DNA of 64,000 nt from Paenibacillus rhizovicinus (lineage in GTDB: Bacteria > Bacillota > Bacilli > Paenibacillales > Paenibacillaceae), in contig NZ_CP048286.1 in NCBI RefSeq assembly GCF_010365285.1, positions 792,001 to 856,000 of the forward strand. The letters are read 5' to 3'. The notes below the pieces were generated by a model. The model had not been told where the DNA came from. It did no database searches and was given only the letters and a program-made list of their open reading frames with translations. The position numbers were made by a program, and so were the translations under genes. Of the stretch, positions 54,871 to 63,455 are shown piece by piece (positions within the stretch are counted from its first letter, which is position 1; each line of letters begins with the position of its first letter).

Positions 54871-56277
54871 TTAAATATACGGTGCCATTACGATATCACC
54901 ATCGGCATAGCGGAACGAAATGCGCTGCATCGGGTCTTTAATGAACCGCGTATTGCGTCCAATGACTATTTTGGTACCGCCGTAAATGACATTTACCGCA
55001 TCGACTTTTGCGCGATCGGTATTCTCGAGCGACTTTTCGATTTCCAGCACGCGTTCCTTGTTCTGGGCGATTTCTTCGACGGATGCGCGCTTGGTCGAGC
55101 CCAACTTGATGCGCATCGCCATCCGATCGGGCGGCAGCTGGCCGACTGCGGCTAATTGATCCAGCAATGCGAGCGCTTTCTCGGTTTTATCCAGATTTTC
55201 GCTTAATAGCTTGTTTTGGCTGCGAAGTTCCAAGAGTTCGCTCCGCAGCTCTGGACGAACGCCGACTTCAATTACAGTCGCGGTCGACATCGAATTGCCG
55301 ATCGTCCTCGCCACAACCCGGTCGCCTGCTTGGATAGTGCCGCCAACGACAAGTCCCTTCACGCCTGAACAAATCACGTTACGGCCTGCTCGAACATGGG
55401 AATGCATGATGCTTTGGGATACGAGCACATCCTCCGCCGCCGTTACGTTCCCATCCTGAATGAAGGAGCATTTGATATTCTTGCCTGCTTTTAGGTATCC
55501 TTTGTTGCTGGCCAGCACGCCGCCGGTGACTTCGATCGAGCCTTCCGTCTCCAGTATAGCTCCTTCCACCCCGCCGATGACCCGTATGTCGCCTACTGCC
55601 TTCACTTTGAAACCTGTCAATACGTTACCGCGAATAACGACATTTCCTACGAAATCGATATTACCGACCTTGTAGTCCACGTCGCCATTCACTTCGAAAA
55701 CAGGAAAGACATTGACTTTAGATTTATCTGTAATGGAGATCAGCCCGTCGATAGCAGCATAAATCGCCGTTTGCTCCGGATTGAGCAGGACGTTCTTGCC
55801 CATCTTGAAGTATGCTTCTTTACCGTTCCGACACGGGACCGCTTCGCCGGTAACCGCGATCCCATCCTTGCCGGGCGTCGCTTTCACCTTCTCGGCGATC
55901 AGTTGGCCGCGTTTGACGTTCTTAAGCTGCGTGACTTCTTTAAAGTCGACCTTGCCGCCTTCAAGTTCAAGAGGACGATATTCGCCCTCGTTCATGTCGT
56001 ATGCGAAACGGATAAAACCATCTTCTCCATTAACAGGAGCCACACCTTGAGCGATCAGCGTTTGACTTTGAAAATAGCGGCTTGGCAGCTTGACCAGTTG
56101 GTTTATGACGTCATGCTGCAAGCCATGCTTGATGTTGTGGCTTTTCAGGAATTCTGCCAACTGTTCAGCTGTGCAAGAGAAATTTTCGTCCGCGACGTTA
56201 AATCTAATGTAAGCGGCCAATTTGTCCGGCGACTGCTGGACTACCAGATACGTTTGCAAGTTCTCTGTCGTTGTCAA
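54871..56277 (-). CDS. FapA/DUF342 family protein in the flagellar operon
   Basis: The 468-aa protein belongs to the DUF342 (FapA) family. The N-terminal 170 residues are specific to the family; then follows a right-handed beta-helix-like region rich in Val/Gly repeats (VKVGNIDFVGNVVIRGNV-like: GNIDFVGNVVIRGNVLTGF, GSIEVTGGVLASNKGYL), and a coiled-coil segment (about 340-420). Polymer-like or scaffolding roles have been proposed for the family; the function in motility is unknown. The start is TTG at 56277. Its ribosome site lies in a run of eight G. sigD ends 22 bp upstream. Confidence 0.85.
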   Translation of the reverse strand: MTTTENLQTYLVVQQSPDKLAAYIRFNVADENFSCTAEQLAEFLKSHNIKHGLQHDVINQLVKLPSRYFQSQTLIAQGVAPVNGEDGFIRFAYDMNEGEYRPLELEGGKVDFKEVTQLKNVKRGQLIAEKVKATPGKDGIAVTGEAVPCRNGKEAYFKMGKNVLLNPEQTAIYAAIDGLISITDKSKVNVFPVFEVNGDVDYKVGNIDFVGNVVIRGNVLTGFKVKAVGDIRVIGGVEGAILETEGSIEVTGGVLASNKGYLKAGKNIKCSFIQDGNVTAAEDVLVSQSIMHSHVRAGRNVICSGVKGLVVGGTIQAGDRVVARTIGNSMSTATVIEVGVRPELRSELLELRSQNKLLSENLDKTEKALALLDQLAAVGQLPPDRMAMRIKLGSTKRASVEEIAQNKERVLEIEKSLENTDRAKVDAVNVIYGGTKIVIGRNTRFIKDPMQRISFRYADGDIVMAPYI

Positions 56278-56299
56278 TACTGCCCCCCCCTTTACAGGT

Positions 56300-57085
56300 T
56301 TAATGTTGCATCAATTGATCTTTTTGTTTTTCCAATGCCCCCCGAAGCCTCAGAATCGCTTTGGAATGCAGCTGAGAAATACGCGATGGCGATAACGACA
56401 TCACCTCAGCGATTTCACTTAGCGACAGCTCCTCATAATAGAATAGCGAAATGACGGTTCTCTCTTTCTCGGTCAGACGATCGATGCCACGAACGAGCGA
56501 TTCTTTCAAATAAAATTCATGGACTTTATAGTCCGGGTTTTTGGCCTTCTCGTCAATAAGAAGCGACAACCGCGTTTCCGATTCTTCGTCCCGGATGGGA
56601 TCTTCCAGCGAACATACTGTCGTCACGGCGATTTCCTGCAGCATGACGCCGAATTCCTTCTCCGTCACAGCCAAATACCCGCTGATTTCCGTATCGCTTA
56701 CGGAGCGCATATATTGTTGTTCCAGTATTTGATAAGCTTCTTCAATTCGCTTCGCTTTCTCCCGCACGGAACGCGGAACCCAATCTCCCTGCCGCAGGCC
56801 GTCAATAATAGCGCCGCGAATTCGCCAGGAAGCATACGTTTCAAACTGAAGACCTCTTCTGTAATCGAATTTTTCAATGGCATCGATTAATCCCATCACG
56901 CCGTTGCTCGCCAAGTCATCCTTGGATACATTTTTCGGAAGGCCGATCGCCATCCGGTTGCTTACATAATCCACCAAAGTCAAATATTGCTCGATCAGAC
57001 GTTTCTTTGCTTCAATGTCCCCGTCTTCTTTCCATTTCCGCCAAATCTCGATGTTAGATAAATGAGGCGCCTTCGGCTCAATCAT
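56300..57085 (-). CDS. sigD: RNA polymerase sigma factor SigD (FliA/WhiG family)
   Basis: SigD directs late flagellar, chemotaxis and autolysin genes. The 261-aa protein has region 2 (VDYVSNRMAIGLPKNVSKDDL, GVMGLIDAIEKFDYRRGLQF), the DNA-melting ETYASWRIRGAIIDGLRQ, region 3, and the region 4 helix-turn-helix (LSLSEIAEVMSLSPSRISQLH). It begins with ATG after AGGAGGGTGAG. An anti-sigma factor FlgM is not in this window. As in B. subtilis the gene lies near the 3' end of the fla/che operon. Confidence 0.95.
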   Translation of the reverse strand: MIEPKAPHLSNIEIWRKWKEDGDIEAKKRLIEQYLTLVDYVSNRMAIGLPKNVSKDDLASNGVMGLIDAIEKFDYRRGLQFETYASWRIRGAIIDGLRQGDWVPRSVREKAKRIEEAYQILEQQYMRSVSDTEISGYLAVTEKEFGVMLQEIAVTTVCSLEDPIRDEESETRLSLLIDEKAKNPDYKVHEFYLKESLVRGIDRLTEKERTVISLFYYEELSLSEIAEVMSLSPSRISQLHSKAILRLRGALEKQKDQLMQH

Positions 57086-57089
57086 CTTC

Positions 57090-57521
57090 TCACCCTCCTG
57101 TTAGGTGACGTATTGCTTTTGCCAGTTCTTCAGGCTCTTTGTTCTGAGTCGATATAAGTTTGGGAGGCGACAGCGGTTTGAAATCCAATTGCTGGCCTAG
57201 CTCAAGCATATTGCTTCCGTCCATTTGATGTTTTAACAGCTCGTTCAACTCATCGCCCTGATCAGGCGTCGCGTAATCGATTGAATGCCCTTTGGTTTGC
57301 GCATCTTCGACATCTGAATGAAGAAGTGCAGCAGACGGACTGGGCCGCAATATGAACGCAAGCAACGCTCTAAAAAGGAAGGTGACCGCAAAAAATGCGA
57401 TAAATGCATACAGACACCGGAGGCTCGTAATTGCCAGCCCATTGCTGCTGAGCGAGAAAAGCAATGTCAACAAGCTTCCGCCAATGCCAAGCGAAACATT
57501 CCAGCGCCATGAACCGATCAT
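57090..57521 (-). CDS. Small membrane protein of unknown function between cheD and sigD
   Basis: A 143-aa protein with two hydrophobic segments at about 8-28 and 31-57 (GIGGSLLTLLFSLSSNGLAI; CLYAFIAFFAVTFLFRALLA) and a soluble, Asp/Gln-rich tail. Its AAAGGAG-preceded ATG lies 1 bp after the cheD stop, and its stop is 4 bp before sigD, so it is clearly part of the operon. B. subtilis has nothing between cheD and sigD. I do not recognise the family. Confidence 0.8.
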   Translation of the reverse strand: MIGSWRWNVSLGIGGSLLTLLFSLSSNGLAITSLRCLYAFIAFFAVTFLFRALLAFILRPSPSAALLHSDVEDAQTKGHSIDYATPDQGDELNELLKHQMDGSNMLELGQQLDFKPLSPPKLISTQNKEPEELAKAIRHLTGG

Positions 57522-57522
57522 G

Positions 57523-58017
57523 TTAAATCTCCTTTACTCCTTGCTGAACACTCCGAATCGTCATCTTACCGCTCATGCTGCAAAACTCGATTGTCCTGCC
57601 GTAGTTCAGCCCCGTATCTTCCGACAACACCGGTATGTTGAACTGTTTGAGCATTTGCTTGCAGGACTCTACGTTGCGCGGGCCAATTCTCATGGAGTCG
57701 TTATTCGTATGAAAAGCAAACATTTGCGCGCCGCCGGCCATTTTCGCGACAAACCGTTTCGGTTCCGCGCCTTCTAATCTCATTAATTCGATCAAATGGG
57801 GAATGGACGTGTCCGCGTATTTCGCGATGTTGATTGAAGCTTCCCTGGCGATTTCAGAAGACGGAAGCATGACATGCACCATCCCGGCAACCTTGGTCCG
57901 TTCATCGAACAAGGTCAAGCCGACGCAGGAACCAAGTCCGGTCGTTTTCAGAATGGCGCCTCCTGCCGCAATCTTCAGGTCCGCCATACCCACTTTCACA
58001 ACATTAGCATCGTTCAT
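57523..58017 (-). CDS. cheD: Chemoreceptor glutamine deamidase CheD
   Basis: CheD deamidates receptor glutamines and enhances CheC phosphatase. The 164-aa protein has the catalytic Cys31 in TTGLGSCVGL and His48 in GMVHVMLP, with the usual IELMRLEGAEPKRFVAKMAGG and GRNVE-type (GPRNVESCKQML) segments. Its start overlaps the cheC stop as ATGA. Confidence 0.95.
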   Translation of the reverse strand: MNDANVVKVGMADLKIAAGGAILKTTGLGSCVGLTLFDERTKVAGMVHVMLPSSEIAREASINIAKYADTSIPHLIELMRLEGAEPKRFVAKMAGGAQMFAFHTNNDSMRIGPRNVESCKQMLKQFNIPVLSEDTGLNYGRTIEFCSMSGKMTIRSVQQGVKEI

Positions 58018-58631
58018 TCGTTAGGCACTCCCAAGGCGCTGAAAATTTTATCAAAGGATTCCGGGTCCGGGATCAGGAAGAAATGGCCTGCCAACGCTTC
58101 CTTCCCTTCCAAGAACGTTGTATCGATCAACAACGCGGAATCTCCCATCTCGCCATACTGCACGAGACCATAGCTGAGAATGGCTCCAGCCATGTCTACC
58201 GCGATCGCGGGTACGGTCGGCGACAAGTACAACTGCGTGAAATCCGCTAAAGACGACAAGTAGGAACCAGCTAAAATATTGCCGATTTCGCCGAGCGCGG
58301 AATATTCCATCTCGGAATACCCTTCTTCTTGAACGTCCAGGGCAAGCAGGTTGCGCAGCAGCTTCTTCGCCGAATCCTCATTGATGATAAAAAACATATT
58401 TCCGGGAGCTTCGCCTTCCACGCGAAGAAAGACCGCGATGACGACTTGCTCATTGCCGCCGACCTTGTCGGCGATTTGTTCAAACGGAATTAAGCTGACG
58501 GTCGGCACATTCATATCTACGGGCTTGTCCAGAAGACGGGATAGGGCGGTAGCGGCGTTGCCCGCGCCAATATTCCCGACTTCCTTAAGCACATCTAGCT
58601 TGAATGCTTCCAATCTGTGTAGCATATTCAC
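58014..58631 (-). CDS. cheC: CheY-P phosphatase CheC
   Basis: CheC dephosphorylates CheY-P with CheD as partner. The 205-aa protein has two phosphatase motifs of the D/S-x3-E-x2-N type: DVLKEVGNIGAGNAATAL near residue 13 and SALGEIGNILAGSYLSSL near 111. Both sites look complete, as in B. subtilis CheC. The start is GTG at 58631 with a weak AGAGG. It overlaps cheD by 4 bp. Confidence 0.95.
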   Translation of the reverse strand: MNMLHRLEAFKLDVLKEVGNIGAGNAATALSRLLDKPVDMNVPTVSLIPFEQIADKVGGNEQVVIAVFLRVEGEAPGNMFFIINEDSAKKLLRNLLALDVQEEGYSEMEYSALGEIGNILAGSYLSSLADFTQLYLSPTVPAIAVDMAGAILSYGLVQYGEMGDSALLIDTTFLEGKEALAGHFFLIPDPESFDKIFSALGVPNE

Positions 58632-58636
58632 GTCGT

Positions 58637-59098
58637 TTATGCCTCTTGTTGTTCCAATTGAATGATTTCGCTCTTGTTCAGCACTTCGGACAAGTTAAGC
58701 ATTATGAGCAGTCGATCGTCTCCGACCTTTGCTACGCCGCGCAAATACTTCGCTTTGATCCCGCCGACAACTTCAGGAGGCGAATCGATGGTGTCGGAGT
58801 CGATATCGATGACATCGTTCGCGGAATCGACGATAAAACCGACCTCCAAGTCATTCACCGCAACAATGATAATCCTGGAGCTGTCCGTCGGCTCCGACTC
58901 CGGTAATCCGAATCGGCCTCGCAAATCGATAATCGGAATAACGACGCCTCGCAGGTTAATCACGCCTTTAACGAAAGCCAGCGTTTTCGGCACGCGCGTA
59001 ATCGGAATCATTCGCTCGATCGTACGCACTTTTTCGACTTCGATGCCGTATTCCTCATTAGCCAAACCGAACACGATCACTTTAATTTCCTCACCCAT
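58637..59098 (-). CDS. cheW: Chemotaxis coupling protein CheW
   Basis: CheW joins receptors to the CheA kinase. The 153-aa protein is a single CheW domain: FGLANEEYGIEVEKVRTIER, the loop RVPKTLAFVKGVINLRGVVIP (given in part) and IDLRGRFGLPESEPT. AAGGAGGGA precedes the ATG. It is 14 bp downstream of cheA. Confidence 0.96.
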   Translation of the reverse strand: MGEEIKVIVFGLANEEYGIEVEKVRTIERMIPITRVPKTLAFVKGVINLRGVVIPIIDLRGRFGLPESEPTDSSRIIIVAVNDLEVGFIVDSANDVIDIDSDTIDSPPEVVGGIKAKYLRGVAKVGDDRLLIMLNLSEVLNKSEIIQLEQQEA

Positions 59099-59112
59099 AC
59101 GTAATCCCTCCT

Positions 59113-61191
59113 TTATTTAATAAGCGCATTCGGATCTATAATCAGCGCAACTTGTCCGTCACCCAGAATCGTGGCGCCCGAGATCGCTTCGATGTTCGTT
59201 AAATATTTGCCAAGCGTCTTCAGCACGATTTCGCTTTGTCCCAAGAATTCATCGACGGTTATCGCTCCAAGCTTGTTGCCTTTGCGAATCACGACGATTT
59301 CCGTCTCCTGTTCCTCTTCCTCCAGGAAGGACTTGCAGTCAAGCACTTGAGCCAACGAGATCAGCGGAATGACAGAGCCGCGGTAGTCGATCATGCGATT
59401 GCCGTGGATCTTGCGGATTTGTTCTCTTGGAACGATAGCCGTTTCCACGATGGACGAAAGCGGAATCGCGTATTTCTCTGACCCCAGCTTTACCAGCATC
59501 GCTGAAATAATCGACAACGTAAGCGGCAGCTGAATCGAGAATTTCGTTCCGCGCCCTTGCGTGGATTCGACGCTGACATGACCGCCTAACGATTGAATCT
59601 TTGTCTTCACGACATCGAGCCCGACGCCGCGTCCGGAAATATCCGAGATTTTATCCGCGGTGCTGAAACCTGCGGCGAAGATCAACATGTTGACTTCGCT
59701 GTCGGTCAGCCGTTTGGCGGATTCCGAATCCACGATGCCGTTCTTGATCGCGATCTGCTTGACTTTCTCCGCATTGATGCCTCTTCCGTCCTCTTCCACT
59801 TCAATAAAGACGTGATTGCCGCTATGGTAGGCGCGAAGATGTACCGTACCCGTCTCCGGCTTGCCCGCAGCAATACGATCAGCGATGGACTCAATGCCAT
59901 GGTCCATCGAGTTGCGAAGCAAATGGACGAGCGGATCGCCGATTTCATCGATGACGGTACGATCAAGCTCCGTCTCTGCCCCGGTAATGACAAGGTCTAC
60001 CTTCTTGTCAAGCGATTTGGCCAAGTCGCGAACCATCCGCGGAAAGCGATTGAACACGGACTCGACGGGCACCATGCGAAGCTTCAAAACGATATTTTGC
60101 AAATCGCTGCTGACGCGGGACATGTGTTCTACAGTTTCGGTCAATTCATTGCGGCGAATTTCGCTTGCCAGCTGTTCCAGCCGAACACGGTCGATAAGCA
60201 GCTCGCTGAACAGGTTCATGAGTGAATCCAGCCGCTCGATATCAACCCGAATCGTGCGTGATCCGCCTCCGCCAGACGATGCTGCCGCGGACGGCGATGA
60301 CGCCGCTGGAGCCGGTGCCATTGCCGGAGCTGCGGCCGCTGCGACTTGAGCTTGCGCCGCACCGACCGTTTCTTGCGCAATGGAGGCTGCCGCGGACGGC
60401 GCGCCTTGCGCCGCTGAAGCGCCAAGCTGCAGCAGCGATTCGTTATCCAACTGCGTTATCGCAGCGCTCTCGATCTCCGAAACGGACTCAATTCCTTTGC
60501 GAAGCTCTTCTTCCGTTATGTTGGCGATCGTGAATACCGTAAAGGAACGATCGAACTTCTCCTGCTCGATCTCTTGGGAACTCGGAGACGATTTCACGAT
60601 TTCCCCGTTATGCTCCAGGAAATCGAAGACCATATAAGCTCGAGCTGCCTTAAGCACGCAGTCCTCGCGCACCGTAACCACGATATGGAACACTGACATG
60701 CCTGCTTCAATGGATTGCAGCAGAATCGAACTTTGGAACTGATCCAGCATGCTGCCTTCGTCTCCGGCAGCACTTTGCATACCGGCAGACGCAGCATCTT
60801 GTTTCAAGTGATCGCCTTTGACGATGGTTTGCAGCGCGCTTACGATGGCAGTTACGTCGGCTTTCCCCGTACCTCCGCCAGTAACGTCTTGTACCATGGA
60901 TTCCAGCGCATCCAATCCCTTGAACAAGGTGTCGAAAATAAATTGGTCCATGCTGAGCTTATGATTGCGGACGAGATCCAGCACGTTTTCCATTTCATGC
61001 GTCAAGGAAGCGAGGTCTTCGAATCCCATTGTTGCCGACATGCCTTTAAGCGTGTGCGCCGAGCGAAAAATGACTTGAACGATACTAATGTCATCGGGGG
61101 CATTTTCAAGCTTCAGCAAATGTTCGTTAAGCGACTGCAGGTGATCGTTCGATTCGTCTATAAACATGGAAAGATAAGCGTTCATATCCAT
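59113..61191 (-). CDS. cheA: Chemotaxis histidine kinase CheA
   Basis: CheA autophosphorylates and passes phosphate to CheY and CheB. I chose the ATG at 61191 (692 aa), 7 nt after AGGAGGTG; the extension to 61224 is unsupported. Order: P1 HPt domain with phosphorylatable His46 in RSAHTLKGMSATMG; P2 CheY-binding domain (about 160-260); an Ala/Pro-rich linker; P3 dimerisation (from about 325, IDRVRLEQLASEIRR); P4 ATPase with the N box LLRNSMDHGIE and GRGVGLDVVKTKI; and P5, a CheW-like domain at the end. cheB ends 45 bp upstream. Confidence 0.97.
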   Translation of the reverse strand: MDMNAYLSMFIDESNDHLQSLNEHLLKLENAPDDISIVQVIFRSAHTLKGMSATMGFEDLASLTHEMENVLDLVRNHKLSMDQFIFDTLFKGLDALESMVQDVTGGGTGKADVTAIVSALQTIVKGDHLKQDAASAGMQSAAGDEGSMLDQFQSSILLQSIEAGMSVFHIVVTVREDCVLKAARAYMVFDFLEHNGEIVKSSPSSQEIEQEKFDRSFTVFTIANITEEELRKGIESVSEIESAAITQLDNESLLQLGASAAQGAPSAAASIAQETVGAAQAQVAAAAAPAMAPAPAASSPSAAASSGGGGSRTIRVDIERLDSLMNLFSELLIDRVRLEQLASEIRRNELTETVEHMSRVSSDLQNIVLKLRMVPVESVFNRFPRMVRDLAKSLDKKVDLVITGAETELDRTVIDEIGDPLVHLLRNSMDHGIESIADRIAAGKPETGTVHLRAYHSGNHVFIEVEEDGRGINAEKVKQIAIKNGIVDSESAKRLTDSEVNMLIFAAGFSTADKISDISGRGVGLDVVKTKIQSLGGHVSVESTQGRGTKFSIQLPLTLSIISAMLVKLGSEKYAIPLSSIVETAIVPREQIRKIHGNRMIDYRGSVIPLISLAQVLDCKSFLEEEEQETEIVVIRKGNKLGAITVDEFLGQSEIVLKTLGKYLTNIEAISGATILGDGQVALIIDPNALIK

Positions 61192-61236
61192 TTCAATGCA
61201 CCTCCTGTGCGAGTGGTAGACCAACGATATAAGGGC

Positions 61237-62556
61237 TTATTTTCTCACGGCCGCGGCCAAAGCAGGCGCGATGGCTTTCAACGGTAATACCTCAGTGGCA
61301 ACGCCTGCTTCGACGGCCGAACGCGGCATGCCGTAAACGACACAAGTCTCTTCGGCTTCCGCAATGGCGGTTTCTCCGCCGCATTCATTTAGTTTCCTCA
61401 TGCCCTTTACGCCATCGTTGCCCATGCCGGTCATAATGACGGCATGGCGCCTCAATTCAGGGAATGCAGCACAAGATTCAAACATCGTGTCGACGGAGGG
61501 ACGATGGCCGCTCCTCGGCGCCTCTTCCGTAAGCTTGATGCAATACCCGCCGCTGTCTCTCGCAAGCTCCAGATGATAACCGCCCGGGGCAATGTAGACG
61601 ACGCCGGCGTATACTCGTTCGCCATGCTCGGCCTCTGTCACGCGCAGCTTGCTGAACGTATCCAGCCGTTGAGCAAGCGAACGGGTGAACTTGGGCGGCA
61701 TATGCTGCACGACCAGCACCGGGGCAGGGAAGTCAGCCGGCAGCGAGGTGATGACCTCGTGCAACGCCCGCGGACCGCCTGTAGAAGTTCCGATCGCAAC
61801 AAGATGCTGAAAGGTTTTCGCCGGCTTCGGCTTATGCTTGGACTGGACCGGCAAATCAGCTTCGAATGAAGGTGCTGCCTGCTGCTTCGCCGTTTCGAGT
61901 TGCTGAGCCGCTTCGATCTTGGGCGAAAGCGAAACTTGACTGACGGACACCTCGTCCTGCTGCTTCTTCCGCTTCTCGGATGGAGGATTTGCCGGTTCAG
62001 CCTTGGCCTTCCTACCGGACAATCCCGAAGCTGATGGTCTCTGCTTAGCAGGTGCATGCTTCGGCGGTTCGATGACAACGGGAGCGAGTCCTTTCGGCTT
62101 TGCCGAATTCTCTGCCGCAGGCTGCTCTAGTTCGTACAAGCGAGAATATCGTTTCGTAAGAATCGCAATCCGAAGCTTCTCAAGCAATTGTTCACCGACT
62201 TGGCGTATGTCAGGCGACAATGGGCCCGACGGCTTCCGGATGAAGTCAAATGCGCCATTCTGAAGCGCTTTGATCGTCTCTCTCGTTCCGTCGTCGCTGA
62301 TGCTGGACATCATGATGATGGGAACCGGATGCATGCGCATAATGCGCTCAAGCGCATCCAGGCCGTTCATTTCGGGCATTTCCAAGTCCATCGTAATTAC
62401 GTCCGGCTTGTGCAGGCGTACCGCTTCTATCGCCTCGCGTCCGTTATTAGCTGTCGCGATGATAGTAAACTGCGAATCTTCCGCTATCAAATCGCAGATG
62501 ATTTGCCGCATGAATGCGGAGTCGTCTACGACAAGCACCCGGGAAGTTGAGCTCAT
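61237..62556 (-). CDS. cheB: Chemotaxis protein-glutamate methylesterase CheB
   Basis: CheB removes methyl groups from receptors when phosphorylated. The 439-aa protein has a receiver domain with Asp57 (TMDLEMPEMNG) and the acidic DDS near residue 11, then a long Lys/Pro/Gln-rich linker (about 140-250), longer than the short E. coli linker, and the methylesterase domain with the catalytic Ser in AIGTSTGGP, His in VVQHMPP and Asp in TGMGNDGVKG. AGGAGGCTGG precedes the ATG. Confidence 0.97.
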   Translation of the reverse strand: MSSTSRVLVVDDSAFMRQIICDLIAEDSQFTIIATANNGREAIEAVRLHKPDVITMDLEMPEMNGLDALERIMRMHPVPIIMMSSISDDGTRETIKALQNGAFDFIRKPSGPLSPDIRQVGEQLLEKLRIAILTKRYSRLYELEQPAAENSAKPKGLAPVVIEPPKHAPAKQRPSASGLSGRKAKAEPANPPSEKRKKQQDEVSVSQVSLSPKIEAAQQLETAKQQAAPSFEADLPVQSKHKPKPAKTFQHLVAIGTSTGGPRALHEVITSLPADFPAPVLVVQHMPPKFTRSLAQRLDTFSKLRVTEAEHGERVYAGVVYIAPGGYHLELARDSGGYCIKLTEEAPRSGHRPSVDTMFESCAAFPELRRHAVIMTGMGNDGVKGMRKLNECGGETAIAEAEETCVVYGMPRSAVEAGVATEVLPLKAIAPALAAAVRK

Positions 62557-62585
62557 ACGCCAGCCTCCTATCTCTCAAAGGTTAA

Positions 62586-63455
62586 TTATGATCGTTTAAA
62601 CATACGCTGCAGGAATCCTTTGACGCCGCTGTTCGCGGAAGCAGGAGAACCGGGAACTTCAGCAAACCGATAAGCGATTTCGTTGATGGCCTTGGACGCG
62701 TCCGTACCGGGAAAAGCGATTCCGAACGGAACCTGTTTCTTTACCGCTTTCGAGACGTTCGGATCATCCGGCAAGATGCCGAGCACTGGAATGTCCAGCT
62801 CCAGAAACCGGCGGGCGACAAGCCCGATTTTGTCGGCCGTCGCTTTACCCTCACGCTCGTCCACCGCACGGTTGACGATGAGTTTGAAGTTCACGCCGTT
62901 TTCCATCGCCGTTACCATTTTGATCAATGCGTAAGCATCCGTAATTGAAGTCGGTTCAGGTGTCGTGACAACGATCGTTTCCTGCGCCGCGGCAATGAAT
63001 TTGACCGTTTCCTTGGATAATCCCGCTCCGGTATCGAAGATGATGATATCGTATTGGCCTTGCAGCCTGCCGATCTGCTGCGCGAAAAAATCCAGCTGAG
63101 ATGGCGAGAGGTCCAGTAAGTCCTTGAACCCCGAACCGCCGGCGATAAAATGCACGCCTTGCGACCCTTCCTGGATAATCTCCCAGATCGTCTTCTCTTG
63201 CTTTAACAGATGGTAGAGATTATAAGTCGACGAGATGCCCATCAGCACGTCAATGTTCGCCATGCTGATATCGGCATCAAAAACGAGTACCTTCTTGCCG
63301 AGTCTCGATAAGGCAATCGCAAAATTCAAGCTGAAGTTCGATTTGCCGACGCCGCCCTTCCCGCTTGTTACCGTGATGATGCGGGTCATTCTTCCTGCAT
63401 CGCTCATTTCTTGGTTACGAACCATATGCCTTAACGCTTCCGCCTGGTCATTCAT
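62586..63455 (-). CDS. flhG: Flagellum number regulator FlhG (YlxH, MinD-like ATPase)
   Basis: FlhG is a ParA/MinD-family ATPase that sets flagellar number and pattern with FlhF. The 289-aa protein starts NDQAEALRHMVRNQE, the activation sequence that contacts FlhF, and has the deviant Walker A SGKGGVGKS at 31-39, VFDADISMANID and FDTGAGLS. The C-terminus carries an amphipathic helix (VKGFLQRMFKR). The ATG at 63455 follows GGGGGATT; the reading to 63482 has no support. It overlaps the flhF stop by 8 bp. Confidence 0.96.
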   Translation of the reverse strand: MNDQAEALRHMVRNQEMSDAGRMTRIITVTSGKGGVGKSNFSLNFAIALSRLGKKVLVFDADISMANIDVLMGISSTYNLYHLLKQEKTIWEIIQEGSQGVHFIAGGSGFKDLLDLSPSQLDFFAQQIGRLQGQYDIIIFDTGAGLSKETVKFIAAAQETIVVTTPEPTSITDAYALIKMVTAMENGVNFKLIVNRAVDEREGKATADKIGLVARRFLELDIPVLGILPDDPNVSKAVKKQVPFGIAFPGTDASKAINEIAYRFAEVPGSPASANSGVKGFLQRMFKRS

